Below, in pieces: positions 1-9,075 of a stretch of DNA of 64,000 nucleotides. The position numbers and the translations under genes were made by a program. Source of the DNA: JABWBD01 sp040768665 (GTDB lineage Bacteria; Planctomycetota; Planctomycetia; Pirellulales; Thermoguttaceae); contig JAXGMN010000041.1 in NCBI GenBank assembly GCA_040768665.1, positions 1 through 64,000 on the forward strand, in the 5' to 3' direction. Every line of letters starts with the position of its first letter. Position 1 is the first letter of the stretch. The notes below the pieces were generated by a model, which was not told the DNA's origin, did not search any database, and saw only the letters and a list, made by a program, of their open reading frames with translations.

Positions 1-192
1 CGGCTGGGAGTAAAACGGTTTGGCGGTCAGTTTGTCCGTGCGGGCAACATTCTGGTCCGTCAGGTTGGCACGAAATTTTGCCCCGGGCGGGGCGTCGGCC
101 AGGGAACCGACTACACCCTGTACGCCCTGATCGACGGCTACGTCGGCTTCGACCGCGGTGGCCGACGCATCCACGTCCTGGAGAGCCGCTGA
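1..192 (+). CDS. rpmA: 50S ribosomal protein L27 (3' part)
   Basis: C-terminal 63 residues of ribosomal protein L27, a large-subunit protein near the peptidyl transferase centre. The gene is open at the left window edge. The readable part begins RLGVKRFGGQ and contains AGNILVRQVGTKFCPG, GTDYTLYALIDG and VGFDRGGRR, the conserved L27 core. The stop is TGA at 190-192. It lies 107 bp upstream of obg, the usual rplU-rpmA-obg order, so rplU is expected just outside the window. The identity is clear; the N-terminal cleavage motif, if any, cannot be seen. Confidence 0.95.
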   Translation, partial: RLGVKRFGGQFVRAGNILVRQVGTKFCPGRGVGQGTDYTLYALIDGYVGFDRGGRRIHVLESR

Positions 193-210
193 GACGGAAT
201 CGGCCGTAGG

Positions 211-242
211 CGGCGTTCGATTTCGACGGCGTTCGATTTCGA
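211..242. repeat. 16-bp perfect tandem duplication before obg
   Basis: The unit CGGCGTTCGATTTCGA occurs twice back to back (211-226 and 227-242) between rpmA and obg. It is a short slippage-type duplication in the leader; no function is evident. Confidence 0.8.
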
Positions 243-299
243 CGGGGAGGACCGACAGTGGTCGTCCCCGTTTTTTTGTTTCCAGAGAGGATTCAGGCG

Positions 300-1304
300 G
301 TGTTTGTTGATGAGGTGGTGATCCAGGTGGAAGCGGGGCGAGGCGGTGACGGTTGCAGGAGCTTTCGCCGCGAGAAGTTCGTCCCCCGCGGGGGACCGGA
401 CGGCGGCGATGGCGGCGACGGCGGCAGCGTGGTCGTGCTGGCCGAGGCCGGTGTCGACAGCCTCGCTGCCCTTGCTCACCGCAAGCATTGGCGAGCAAAG
501 AACGGCGAGCGGGGTGGCAGTTCGCAGTGCCACGGGGCGGCGGCCGAGGATCTGATCCTTCGCGTGCCCCCAGGCACCCTGATTCGCGACGGCCGAGAGG
601 GGTTCGTGATCAAGGATCTGGCCCGGCCCGGCGACCGCGTGGTGGTCGCTCACGGCGGCAAAGGCGGCAAGGGGAATGCGCATTTCAAATCGCCGACGAA
701 CCGCGCTCCGCGGACGGTGACTCCGGGCGGCGAGGGTGAGCAGCGGCTTCTGCGGTTGGAACTGAAGGTGATCGCCGACGTCGGTTTGGTGGGCAAACCA
801 AACGCCGGCAAGAGCACGCTGCTGAGCCGGCTCTCCCGCGCCCGGCCGGAGATTGCGGCGTACCCCTTTACCACCAAGCACCCCAATCTCGGTCGCGTCC
901 AAATCGATTACGATTGGTCGTTTATCATGGCTGATATTCCCGGTCTGATCGAGGGCGCCCACACGGGGGTCGGGCTGGGACACGAATTCCTCAAGCATAT
1001 TCAGCGCTCGGGCGTGCTGGTTCATCTGGTCGAGCCGGCTCCGGAGGACGGGACCGATCCCGTGACGAACTACCGCACAATTCGCGAGGAACTCGAGAAG
1101 TTCGACGTGGAGCTGGTCCGCCGGCCCGAGGTGGTGGCCGTGACGAAGGCCGACGTTCCTGCGGGCCGTTCGGTGCAGCAACGGCTGGCCGACGAGATTG
1201 GTCGGGAGGTTCTGCTGATCTCGGCAGTTACCGGCCAGGGGCTTCATGATCTGATCGGGCGGGTCGCCCACGAACTCCAGCAGTCAGCCGCTTCGCCGCG
1301 ATGA
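300..1304 (+). CDS. obgE: GTPase Obg
   Basis: Obg-family GTPase, a ribosome-assembly and stress-response factor. The glycine-rich Obg fold opens with VFVDEVVIQVEAGRGGDG and SFRREKFVPRGGPDGGDGG. The G domain has G1 GKPNAGKST (about residues 165-173), G3 ADIPGLIEGA (211-220), G4 TKAD (282-285) and G5 SAVTGQGL (308-315). The GTG start at 300 is chosen because Obg proteins begin at this (M/V)FVDE and because GAGAGG sits 9 bp upstream; an in-frame GTG at 258 would add a 14-residue tail unlike the family. At 334 residues it lacks the OCT C-terminal domain seen in some Gram-positive Obg proteins. Its stop overlaps the coaX start (ATGA), suggesting translational coupling. Confidence 0.95.
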   Translation: MFVDEVVIQVEAGRGGDGCRSFRREKFVPRGGPDGGDGGDGGSVVVLAEAGVDSLAALAHRKHWRAKNGERGGSSQCHGAAAEDLILRVPPGTLIRDGREGFVIKDLARPGDRVVVAHGGKGGKGNAHFKSPTNRAPRTVTPGGEGEQRLLRLELKVIADVGLVGKPNAGKSTLLSRLSRARPEIAAYPFTTKHPNLGRVQIDYDWSFIMADIPGLIEGAHTGVGLGHEFLKHIQRSGVLVHLVEPAPEDGTDPVTNYRTIREELEKFDVELVRRPEVVAVTKADVPAGRSVQQRLADEIGREVLLISAVTGQGLHDLIGRVAHELQQSAASPR

Positions 1305-2098
1305 AACCCAGCATCATCCCTCTGATCGCCGTTGATGTCGGGAACAATCGGATCAAGCTGGGGCGGTTCGACTCGCAGCCGGATAAGCTGCTTCCCGATC
1401 CGGACGACACGATCTGGGTCGACGGCCGCAATCCCGATTTAACGCGTGTCGATGCCTGGCTTCGCACCGAGGTTTCAGGCCAGGCTACCTGGTGGATCGG
1501 GAGCGTCAATCGTCCGGCGACCACGCGTCTGGTGGACTGGCTGCGGACGTCGAGGCCGGCCGATCGCGTCGTGCTCCTGGCAGCCGGGGACCTCGAACTA
1601 AAGATCGCCGTGGAGCGGCCGGACATGGTCGGCATCGACCGGCTGATCGATGCTCTGGCCGTGAACTGCATCCGCGATCCCGAGCGGCCGGCGGTGGTCG
1701 TCGACGTTGGCTCCGCGATTACGGTAGACCTGGTCTCGTCGGACGGCGCATTTTTGGGCGGTGCGATTTTGCCGGGAATTGCGATGTCGGCACGTGCACT
1801 GCACGAGTTTACCGATCTTTTGCCGGTGGTTGAGATGGCGGAATTGAGCAGTCCGCCGCCAGCCCTGGGTACATCGACGGTGGCGGCAATGCGTTCCGGG
1901 CTGTTCTGGGGAGCGGTGGGGGCCATTCGGCAACTCGTCGAGCAGCTTGCCGCCGGTGCGAGTAATCCCGAGATTTTTCTTTCCGGCGGCGCGAGTCCGG
2001 CGGTTGCTTCGCTTCTGGGCAGCGATGCTCGGCACGTGCCGCACCTGACGCTGGGCGGGATCGCGCGGATTGCTCAGTCGCAAGCGGCCGGTTCGTAG
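1301..2098 (+). CDS. coaX: type III pantothenate kinase
   Basis: Phosphorylates pantothenate, the first step of coenzyme A synthesis; type III enzymes have an ASKHA fold. Visible motifs are the phosphate-binding DVGNNRIK (residues 12-19), GIDR (111-114, with the catalytic-type Asp), DVGSAITVD (135-143) and GGAILPG (153-159). Length 265 residues is normal for the family. The ATG at 1301 overlaps the obg stop by the ATGA arrangement. The last CoA step, coaE, lies elsewhere in the window at 45.3 kb. A strong hairpin follows the stop. Confidence 0.92.
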   Translation: MKPSIIPLIAVDVGNNRIKLGRFDSQPDKLLPDPDDTIWVDGRNPDLTRVDAWLRTEVSGQATWWIGSVNRPATTRLVDWLRTSRPADRVVLLAAGDLELKIAVERPDMVGIDRLIDALAVNCIRDPERPAVVVDVGSAITVDLVSSDGAFLGGAILPGIAMSARALHEFTDLLPVVEMAELSSPPPALGTSTVAAMRSGLFWGAVGAIRQLVEQLAAGASNPEIFLSGGASPAVASLLGSDARHVPHLTLGGIARIAQSQAAGS

Positions 2099-2122
2099 CG
2101 CGCCAATCCGTCCGCGGTTTCC

Positions 2123-2156
2123 ATCAGCCCGGCTGCTCAGCAGCAGCCGGGCTGAT
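2123..2156. terminator. hairpin between convergent coaX and thioredoxin-like gene
   Basis: Perfect 15-bp stem: ATCAGCCCGGCTGCT at 2123-2137 pairs with 2142-2156 across a 4-base loop (CAGC). It lies between two converging genes, 25 bp after coaX and 11 bp after the opposite gene. No T-run follows on either side, so it may be a Rho-type or bidirectional hairpin terminator. Confidence 0.7.
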
Positions 2157-2167
2157 CCTGGGCGCGC

Positions 2168-3031
2168 TCAGTATAACGCCATGGTGAGTTTGCGGCGGTA
2201 TTCGTCGACCAGGGGGCTGTCGGGGCCGAGCAGGTGAAAAACATCGACCATCAGGGCGCGGGCCTGCTCACCGAGGCCAGGACGGTCCTTCTCGACCAGT
2301 CGCAGGCAGACTTGCATCGCCTCTTCGTGTTGACCGGCCGCGACGAGCGCGCGGGCGAGATTCCATTGGAGCTCCAGATTCTTCGGATCGGCCGCGGCCG
2401 CGGCCTGCAATTCGTCGGCCCCCCCGATTTCTCTCGCCTCCAGACGGACATGGATTTCTGCTTGAACGCGCTCGCCCTCGGCATCCAGCGTGTCGGCCGC
2501 GACGAGTTCTTCGATCGCTTGGGCGGCCTCGTCGAGGCGGTTCTGAGCCAGAAGTGATCGTGCCAGCCCGACGCGCACGGGAATGTCGTTGGGCTCCTCA
2601 TTGAGCGCTTGTCGGTACTTCGCCTCGGCTGCGGCCGGATCGGCCTTTTCCACGGCGGCCGCCTCTGATGCGAGGTTCTCGGCCTCGCTCGGCAGGATGC
2701 GGCTCAGCCAATCCCGGAGTTGCGGTTCGGGGAGCACTCCTACGAACTGGTCGACCAGGCTGCCGTCGCGTACGGCAAAGACGGCCGGGATCGACTGGAC
2801 ACCGAAGGCGGCAGCCATTTGAGGCAGTTCATCGGTGTTGGCTTTCACCAGCACGAACTGCCCCTGGAACTGTTCAGCCAACCGCTCCAGCAGCGGGCCG
2901 AGCATCCGGCACGGTTGACACCAGGGTGCCCAGAAATCAACGACCACCGGCACCGATCGGGATCGTGCGAGTACGTCGGACTCGAAGGTTTCTGCAGTGG
3001 TTTCGACAATCCACGGAGACCCGTCAGTCAT
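2168..3031 (-). CDS. thioredoxin domain plus TPR protein (CnoX/YbbN-like)
   Basis: 287 residues. An N-terminal thioredoxin fold contains VDFWAPWCQPCRMLGP with the redox pair C38/C41, and PAVFAVRDG follows with the cis-proline. The C-terminal half is Ala/Glu-rich and helical with TPR-like repeats (for example AEAKYRQALNEEPNDIPVRV and NLARALVAAGQHEEAMQVC). This architecture matches the CnoX/YbbN family, which protects substrates under oxidative stress and hands them to chaperones. E. coli CnoX lacks the CxxC; this one has it, so oxidoreductase activity is possible. The ATG at 3031 is chosen because CGAGGAG lies 5 bp upstream; an upstream in-frame start at 3064 lacks this support. Divergent from the ubiD-family gene. 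Confidence 0.85.
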   Translation of the reverse strand: MTDGSPWIVETTAETFESDVLARSRSVPVVVDFWAPWCQPCRMLGPLLERLAEQFQGQFVLVKANTDELPQMAAAFGVQSIPAVFAVRDGSLVDQFVGVLPEPQLRDWLSRILPSEAENLASEAAAVEKADPAAAEAKYRQALNEEPNDIPVRVGLARSLLAQNRLDEAAQAIEELVAADTLDAEGERVQAEIHVRLEAREIGGADELQAAAAADPKNLELQWNLARALVAAGQHEEAMQVCLRLVEKDRPGLGEQARALMVDVFHLLGPDSPLVDEYRRKLTMALY

Positions 3032-3389
3032 GGTTCTCCTCGGGCTTGTTTTGGGGGAGAGCAATCGAGCAGGCTGGCCATTTGCAGATACCAGTCGCTC
3101 CGGGTTGGATCGGACAGCAGCAGCCGAGTTGGTGGGACGGACACGTTCTTTCCAGTGTAGAGCAAGTCAACCGCATGACAAGCCCAGGTGGCGGGTTCGC
3201 CGCCGCAAGACCTCCGCTGCGCGTGTGTCCGTGAGAAACGGGTCGATTCCCGTCTGCCGCGGGAGGGCTGGCCCTCGACCAGAGCCTGCAGCCGTGCAAT
3301 AATGATCAGAACCACCCCGTGTTGCGGAGCCAGTCCCCTTTTTCAGTAGCCTGAACGCCCCCTGCGTAAGCACCTGGAATCGACCGATC
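3032..3389. other. divergent intergenic region, no gene seen
   Basis: 358 bp between divergently transcribed genes. It must hold promoters for both. A weak plus-strand candidate is AATAAT at 3298-3303 with CTCGAC about 18 bp upstream. No RNA gene, repeat or credible small ORF was recognised. Confidence 0.5.
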
Positions 3390-5237
3390 ATGGGTTACCG
3401 AACGCTTCGTCACTGCATCGAGGATTTGGAGGCTTCCGGACAGCTTGTCCGAATCGACCATCCGATCGATCCGAACTTGGAAGCCGCGGAGATTCAGCGG
3501 CGGGCGTTTCGTGCGGGAGGGCCGGCAATCTACTTCGGGAGCGTGAAAGGGTGCCGGTTTCCGATGGTCAGCAACCTGTTTGGAACGATCCAGCGGGTGC
3601 GTTATCTCTTTCGGGATACGTTGGAGGCGGTCCAGAAGCTGGTCCGGCTGAATATCGATCCGTCGGACGTGCTGCGGCGTCCGCGTCTGATCCTGGACCT
3701 GCCTTGGAACACCTGGCACTCGCGTCCGCGGAGGGTCCGCCGCGCGGCGGTGATGAAACATGAGACGACGATCGACCACTTGCCGCAGCTCAAGTCGTGG
3801 CCGGACGACGGCGGCGCGTACATCACGTTGCCGCAGGTCTATACCGAAGACCCGTACCATCCGGGATTCACGGCGTCGAACCTGGGGATGTACCGGGTGC
3901 AGATGTCCGGGGGACGGTACGAACCGAACCAGCAGGTCGGTCTGCACTACCAGATCCATCGAGGGATCGGCACGCACCACGCTGCGGCGATCCGACGTGG
4001 AGAGAAACTTCGGGTGAATGTTTTCGTTGGCGGACCGCCGGCAATGACGTTAGCGGCCGTTATGCCGTTGCCGGAAGGAATGAGCGAACTCGCGTTTGCC
4101 GGGCTGCTAGGCGGCCGGCGCGTGCCGATGGTCTGCCCTGCCGGCCAATTGCCGATTCATGCCGAGGCGGATTTTTGCATCAGCGGTTTCATCGAGCCCA
4201 AGCGTCAGCTTCCCGAAGGACCTTTTGGGGATCATCTGGGTTACTACAGCCTGCAACATGATTTTCCGGTGATGCGAGTCGAGCGGGTGTATCACCGGGA
4301 GCGTCCGATCTGGCCGTTCACAGTCGTCGGCCGGCCGCCCCAGGAAGACTCCGTTTTCGGGCAGTTCATCCACGAACTGGTCGGCCCGGTCGTTCCCAAG
4401 AGGGTTCCCGGAGTGAAAGCAGTGCACGCCGTCGACGCGGCGGGGGTCCACCCTTTGCTCCTGGCGGTCGGACACGAAAGATATGCCCCGTACCAGGACC
4501 CCCGCCGACCGATGGAACTGCTGACGCTGGCCAACGCCATGCTCGGTTACGGGCAGTTGTCGCTTGCCAAGTACCTTTTCATCGTTGCCAGCGAGGACAA
4601 CCCCGAACTGGATGTCCACCACGTGCCCGATTTCTTTCGCCACGTGCTGGAACGGGCGGATTGGCGCCGCGATCTTCACTTCCAGACGTGCACCACGATG
4701 GACACGCTCGACTACAGCGGCGAGGGGCTCAACCGCGGGTCGAAGGTGATCGTTGCCACGGCCGGTCCGACGCGGCGGATTCTGCCGGTAGCGTTGGACA
4801 GCCGGATCCGAATTCCGACGGATTTGGGCTTCAAGAATCCCCGGCTCTGCCTGCCGGGAATTCTCGTCGTCGAAGGCCCGAAGTACGCGGTAGGTGAAAA
4901 CGGCCGCGATACGGCGGTCGAGAAGTTCTGCGCCACGTATCGCCGCGGCGACGCGATCAATCTGTTCCCCTTGGTGGTGATCGCGGACGACGGCGTGTTT
5001 GCCGCGCAGACGCTCAATAATTTCCTTTGGACGACGTTTACGCGGAGCAATCCGGCCGCCGACATTTACGGGGTCGAGCCGTTTGTGGACCAGAAGCACT
5101 GGGGTTGCCGTGGATCGCTGGTCATCGACGCGCGTGCCAAGCCGCACCACGCTCCGCCGTTGGTGGAGGACCCGGAGGTGACCCGGCGCGTCGACGAGTT
5201 GGCTGCCCCGGGAAAGCCGCTGCACGGGATTATTTAG
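3390..5237 (+). CDS. UbiD-family decarboxylase
   Basis: 615-residue member of the UbiD/prenylated-FMN decarboxylase family (COG0043). The family signature EPKRQLPEGPFGDHLGYYS (about 269-287) carries catalytic-type acidic and Arg residues, and DSVFGQFIHELVGP and FKNPRLCLPG also fit the family. UbiD enzymes decarboxylate aromatic or unsaturated acids in ubiquinone or menaquinone synthesis and aromatic metabolism, and need prFMN from a UbiX partner, which is not in this window. At 615 residues it is longer than typical E. coli UbiD (about 500). Substrate unknown; a menaquinone role is only a guess. It is followed by a repeat element and nifU on the same strand. Confidence 0.88.
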   Translation: MGYRTLRHCIEDLEASGQLVRIDHPIDPNLEAAEIQRRAFRAGGPAIYFGSVKGCRFPMVSNLFGTIQRVRYLFRDTLEAVQKLVRLNIDPSDVLRRPRLILDLPWNTWHSRPRRVRRAAVMKHETTIDHLPQLKSWPDDGGAYITLPQVYTEDPYHPGFTASNLGMYRVQMSGGRYEPNQQVGLHYQIHRGIGTHHAAAIRRGEKLRVNVFVGGPPAMTLAAVMPLPEGMSELAFAGLLGGRRVPMVCPAGQLPIHAEADFCISGFIEPKRQLPEGPFGDHLGYYSLQHDFPVMRVERVYHRERPIWPFTVVGRPPQEDSVFGQFIHELVGPVVPKRVPGVKAVHAVDAAGVHPLLLAVGHERYAPYQDPRRPMELLTLANAMLGYGQLSLAKYLFIVASEDNPELDVHHVPDFFRHVLERADWRRDLHFQTCTTMDTLDYSGEGLNRGSKVIVATAGPTRRILPVALDSRIRIPTDLGFKNPRLCLPGILVVEGPKYAVGENGRDTAVEKFCATYRRGDAINLFPLVVIADDGVFAAQTLNNFLWTTFTRSNPAADIYGVEPFVDQKHWGCRGSLVIDARAKPHHAPPLVEDPEVTRRVDELAAPGKPLHGII

Positions 5238-5337
5238 AGGCCCCGACAGAACGGGGGCTGGCTCCGAGCCAGAAATAAGGAAAAACAGCAGAATAGGCGT
5301 CCTGGCGAGGTGCCTGTCCCCGTTTCTTTTGGGGCCT
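5238..5337. repeat. 100-bp inverted-end intergenic element, copy A
   Basis: Begins one base after the ubiD-family stop. Its ends are inverted: AGGCCCC (5238-5244) pairs with GGGGCCT (5331-5337), and inside them ACGGGG (5251-5256) pairs with CCCCGT (5318-5323). An internal hairpin CTGGCT-CCG-AGCCAG lies at 5258-5272. A related copy sits at 39298-39389 with the same order of blocks (GCCCC...ACGGGG...CTGG(C/T)TCCGAGCC...CTGG(C/T)GAGGTG...GGGGCC). It could act as a terminator here, but its dispersed nature suggests a small mobile or structured repeat family. Confidence 0.75.
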
Positions 5338-5387
5338 TGCAGGCACGGCGCAGTGCGTGAACTGAGACGAGGGCGTTGGAGGCCGCG

Positions 5388-6350
5388 ATGGCTTGGGAGT
5401 ATAGCGAGAAGACCAAAGAGTTGTTCATGAACGCGGTCCAGGGGAAACCCGGGACTCATCTGGGCGAAGTAGATTCGCCGGACGGATTGGGCGAGCACGG
5501 TTCGATGGCGTGCGGCGATGCGATGCGGTTTACGTTCCGCGTGGAACGCCACGCCACCGACCCGACCCGGGACGTGATCGTCGCGGCCCGCTACCTGACG
5601 TTCGGATGCACGTCGGCCATTGCCGCGTCGGAGGCGCTCTGCACGCTGATCGAACAAGGCCGCTACACGCCGATTCAGGCGCTTCAGATCAGCAACCAGG
5701 ACATCGTCGATTTTTTGGGAGGTCTGCCCGAGCAGAAGATCCACTGCTCGGTGATGGGAGCGGAGGCGCTGGAGGCGGCCGTGTTCAATTGGGCGCAGAA
5801 ACGCGGCGTAAACCTCAACACGCTGGGAATCGACATCCGCACCCACGAACAAGAAGAGGGGCGGGTTGTCTGCAAATGTTTCTCACTGACCGAACCGTAC
5901 ATCCGGCGCAAGATCCGGGAGCTCAATCTCCGGAGCATTCCCGAAATCACGCACGCGATCAAAGCGGGCGGGGCGTGCATGGCATGCCATCACGTGCCCG
6001 GCGGCTTGCAGGACCTCCTGGACGATACCTGGGGAAAGCGGGGCGCCGCCTCGAAGGAGCTGATTCAGATCAGCATGCCGCAGCCCCGCGAGGCCAAGGT
6101 GCCGGTGCCGACACTGTCTCCCTACCAGTTCGCCAAAAAAATCGACCGGGAGATCGAGGAGTACGTCCGGCCGATGCTGCGGCGCGACGGGGGCGACGTG
6201 GAAGTGGTCGACATCAAAGATACCCTGGTCTACTGCCGGCTGATCGGGGCATGCGGCGAGTGCGCCAACGCGGCCCGGACGCTTGAGATGACGGTCGAGC
6301 GGGCGTTGAAGGAGAGGGTCGACGAGCGGGTACGCGTGATTAAGGTGTAG
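5388..6350 (+). CDS. nifU: NifU-type Fe-S cluster scaffold
   Basis: Three-domain NifU, the scaffold on which Fe-S clusters are built. The N-terminal IscU-like domain has cluster-ligand cysteines C42 (ACGDAMRF), C74 (FGCTSA) and C120 (KIHCSVMG). The central BFD-like [2Fe-2S] domain has C162/C164 and C197/C200 (VCKC...CMACH). The C-terminal Nfu domain has CGEC at 289-292. Length 320 residues is standard. The ATG at 5388 has TTGGAGG 5 bp upstream; a TTG at 5376 would put the start inside that site. nifS begins shortly downstream and supplies sulfur. No nitrogenase genes are near, so this pair is probably a general Fe-S assembly system. Confidence 0.95.
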   Translation: MAWEYSEKTKELFMNAVQGKPGTHLGEVDSPDGLGEHGSMACGDAMRFTFRVERHATDPTRDVIVAARYLTFGCTSAIAASEALCTLIEQGRYTPIQALQISNQDIVDFLGGLPEQKIHCSVMGAEALEAAVFNWAQKRGVNLNTLGIDIRTHEQEEGRVVCKCFSLTEPYIRRKIRELNLRSIPEITHAIKAGGACMACHHVPGGLQDLLDDTWGKRGAASKELIQISMPQPREAKVPVPTLSPYQFAKKIDREIEEYVRPMLRRDGGDVEVVDIKDTLVYCRLIGACGECANAARTLEMTVERALKERVDERVRVIKV

Positions 6351-6376
6351 GGATGAGGGATGAGGGATTGGTGGTG

Positions 6377-7591
6377 ATGCAGACGATTTATGCGGACAAT
6401 AATGCGACGACGCGGGTGGCCCCGGAAGTGGTGGCGGCGATGAGTCGTTTCCTGTCGGAGGATTATTTCAATCCGAGCTCGATGTATGAGCCTGCGCGGC
6501 GGACGGCGCAGGTTGTGGCCGAGGCCCGCCGGCAGATTGCCCGGTGTTTCGGGTTGGACGACCCGAAGCAGATCCTCTTCACGTCGTGTGCCACCGAGAG
6601 CAACAACACCGCCATCTTCGGCACCGCGAAGGCCAATCCCAACCGCCGCCATATCATTACCTCGGCGGTGGAACATCCGGCCGTTTTGGAAGTGTGCAAG
6701 GATCTCGAACGGACGGGATACGACCTGACGGTCATCCCGGTCGACGGCGAGGGGAATCTGGACGTGGGCCAGTTCGTTCGGGCATTGCGACCCGACACGT
6801 TGCTGGTGACGGTGATGCACGCCAACAACGAAACGGGAGTGGTGTTTCCGATCGAGCAGCTCTCGCGGATCACGAAACAGACCGATCCTGCAATCGTATT
6901 CCACACCGACGCCACGCAGTCGGTGGGAAAGATCGCGATCGATCTTGCGAGGGAATTGCCCAACGTGGATCTGCTGTCGTTTTCGGGGCACAAGATCCAT
7001 GCTCCCAAGGGAGTCGGCGCCCTGTTTATCCGGCGGGGAACGCCGTGTCGTCCGACGATGATTGGCGGCCACCAGGAGGAGGGCCGCCGGGGAGGGACGG
7101 AGAACGTGCCGTATATCATCGGACTGGCCGAGGCACTGGACCTGGTTGCCCGCAATCACGAGGAGGATGAAGCACGAATCCGAGGCTTGCGGGACCGCCT
7201 CGAACAAGCGATCCAGCAGCGTATCACCCACGTACAGGTGAACGGCAAAGGAGCACCGCGACTCTGCAACACGTCGAACGTGTCGTGCCACTACGTGGAG
7301 GGCGAGGGGATGCTCTACCAGCTCAACGACTACGGGATCTGTGCGTCCAGCGGATCGGCCTGCACTTCGGGATCGCTGGAGCCTTCTCACGTGCTGAGGG
7401 CGATGCACGTGCCGTTTACGGCCGTTCACGGGTCGGTCCGCTTCAGCCTCAGCCGGTATACGACGGATGCGGAGGTCGATCATGTTATCGAGGTGTTTCC
7501 CGCCATTGTCGCCAATTTGCGGCGGATCTCGCCTTACTGGGACCAGCAGAAAGACGAGCCGCGGGCGGGTGCGGGATTGATGGTGCGTTAG
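6377..7591 (+). CDS. nifS: cysteine desulfurase, NifS type
   Basis: PLP-dependent enzyme that takes sulfur from cysteine and passes it to NifU. The family start IYADNNATT is intact. SGHKIHAPKG carries the PLP lysine (K206), HTDATQSVGK fits the cofactor pocket, and CASSGSACTSG carries the persulfide cysteine (C329). Length from this start is 404 residues. The ATG at 6377 places the conserved strand at the N-terminus; an in-frame ATG at 6353, 3 bp after the nifU stop, would add 8 residues and cannot be excluded. It forms an operon with nifU. Confidence 0.93.
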   Translation: MQTIYADNNATTRVAPEVVAAMSRFLSEDYFNPSSMYEPARRTAQVVAEARRQIARCFGLDDPKQILFTSCATESNNTAIFGTAKANPNRRHIITSAVEHPAVLEVCKDLERTGYDLTVIPVDGEGNLDVGQFVRALRPDTLLVTVMHANNETGVVFPIEQLSRITKQTDPAIVFHTDATQSVGKIAIDLARELPNVDLLSFSGHKIHAPKGVGALFIRRGTPCRPTMIGGHQEEGRRGGTENVPYIIGLAEALDLVARNHEEDEARIRGLRDRLEQAIQQRITHVQVNGKGAPRLCNTSNVSCHYVEGEGMLYQLNDYGICASSGSACTSGSLEPSHVLRAMHVPFTAVHGSVRFSLSRYTTDAEVDHVIEVFPAIVANLRRISPYWDQQKDEPRAGAGLMVR

Positions 7592-7660
7592 AGCAAGAGT
7601 TGCCGGGGTACGAAAACCGTTAGGATTCCAGAATCGGGACAGGGGTTTCAGGAGGCGGTG

Positions 7661-9064
7661 ATGGTCTCCTCGGACAGTCTAGCTGAGTTGAAGATCGATC
7701 GTTCGCGATATCGCCGCCGCGTTTCGCCGTGGATCTGGGTGCTGGTGCTGGGGGCTCCCGCGGTCGGCATCCTGGCGCCGCGGGTCATCGGGGGCCTGGG
7801 TGTCGCTGAAGTCGCCGTCGCATCGGCCGTGCGGATTTCTGCCGCGACGGGAGAAGACGGGAGCCCCGAGCTCACGGCCGCCGGCTACGTGGTTGCCGAC
7901 CGGCAGTCGGTGCTGGCCGCCAAGTTCACCGGGCGGCTCGCGAAGCTGAACGTGGCCGAGGCACAATCCGTCGAGAAGGGCGAGGTGGTCGCCGAGATCG
8001 ACCACAGCGAGCTCGATGCCACGATCGCGCAGGCCGAGGCGGAAGCCGCCCAGGCGGCGGCGGAGGTACAGCGATTGACGACGCTTGCCGCGCAGGCCGA
8101 AGCGGAGCTAGCTGCCGCGAAGACTGCCGTTTTGACCTTCGACGCCGAGAACCGGCAATACGAAATCCTGTTGGCCGATGCGCGCCGCCGGCTTCAGCGC
8201 GACGAAAAGCTCGCCGAAAGAAATGCCATCGGCTTTACCGAAGTGGACGACCGGCGGACGGAAGTCGATGGGATGGAGGCCAAGATTGCGTGGACGCTGC
8301 AGCGCAAACGCGAGGCCGAGCAGCAGATTGCCGTGGTCGAAGCCCAGGCCGCGGCCGCGCGCGCGGCCGTTACGGCTGCCGAGGCCGGGCAGCGGTCGGC
8401 CGCCGCTCGGGTCCGGGTGTTGGAAAGCCAGCGCGAGGAATCGTTCATCCGATCGCCATTTGACGGGGTGGTGACCGAGAAGGCCGCCGAAATCGGCGAA
8501 ATCGTCGCCCCGATCAGCATCGGCGGTTCGATGGCACGCGGCTCGATCGTGACGATCGCCGATTGGGACTCGCTGCAAGCCGAAGTGGACGTGGCCGAGG
8601 CGCAACTCGGACGCGTCCGACCGGGCCAGCGGGCCGCGATCACGGTCGACGCGATTCCCGGCAAGGTTTTTCCTGGAAAGGTTCGCCGCATCCTCCCGCG
8701 CGCCGACCGCAGCAAGGCGACGGTCAAGGTCCGCGTCGATTTTCTCGACCGCGACGAAGAGGCGGTTTTGCCCGAGATGGGCGTTCGTGTGCGGTTTCTT
8801 CCCGACGACGCGCCGGTGGGAATCGAGAGCGGATCCGTTCCGGACAAGATCGTCGTGCCCAAGGCGGCCGTCCAGTCGGGCCCTCAGGGGAGCTTCGTCT
8901 GGGTGGTCAGCGAGGAGATGGCCAGCCGCCGTTCCGTTCAACTGGGCTCGAATTCCGGCCAGCGGGTCGAGATCACCGGCGGGCTGGCCGAGGGCGAGCG
9001 GGTCGTCGTGCGCGGCATCGAGAGGTTGTCGGGCGACGACATCGAGGTGCGGATAGCGGAGTAG
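7661..9064 (+). CDS. HlyD/MacA-like periplasmic adaptor
   Basis: 467-residue membrane-fusion protein. A membrane anchor lies at about residues 22-40 (PWIWVLVLGAPAVGI). Then come a lipoyl-like half (AKLNVAEAQSVEKGEVVAEI), a long Ala/Glu-rich coiled coil of about 150 residues, the second lipoyl half (SFIRSPFDGVVTEKAAEIGE), and beta-barrel and membrane-proximal parts. It should bridge an inner-membrane ABC pump to the outer membrane or cell surface. The ATG at 7661 has AGGAGG 5 bp upstream; the GTG three bases earlier is too close to it. It heads a four-gene MacAB-like operon. Substrate unknown. Confidence 0.9.
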   Translation: MVSSDSLAELKIDRSRYRRRVSPWIWVLVLGAPAVGILAPRVIGGLGVAEVAVASAVRISAATGEDGSPELTAAGYVVADRQSVLAAKFTGRLAKLNVAEAQSVEKGEVVAEIDHSELDATIAQAEAEAAQAAAEVQRLTTLAAQAEAELAAAKTAVLTFDAENRQYEILLADARRRLQRDEKLAERNAIGFTEVDDRRTEVDGMEAKIAWTLQRKREAEQQIAVVEAQAAAARAAVTAAEAGQRSAAARVRVLESQREESFIRSPFDGVVTEKAAEIGEIVAPISIGGSMARGSIVTIADWDSLQAEVDVAEAQLGRVRPGQRAAITVDAIPGKVFPGKVRRILPRADRSKATVKVRVDFLDRDEEAVLPEMGVRVRFLPDDAPVGIESGSVPDKIVVPKAAVQSGPQGSFVWVVSEEMASRRSVQLGSNSGQRVEITGGLAEGERVVVRGIERLSGDDIEVRIAE

Positions 9065-9075
9065 CGGAAAGCGCG

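Noticed and set aside
4107..5852. 581-codon minus-strand open frame across the ubiD-family and nifU genes
   Set aside because: Spans two well-supported genes and an intergenic element in antisense; a GC-driven shadow.
5388..7591. Nitrogen fixation locus
   Set aside because: nifU and nifS alone occur as general Fe-S assembly genes; no nifHDK or nif regulators are present.
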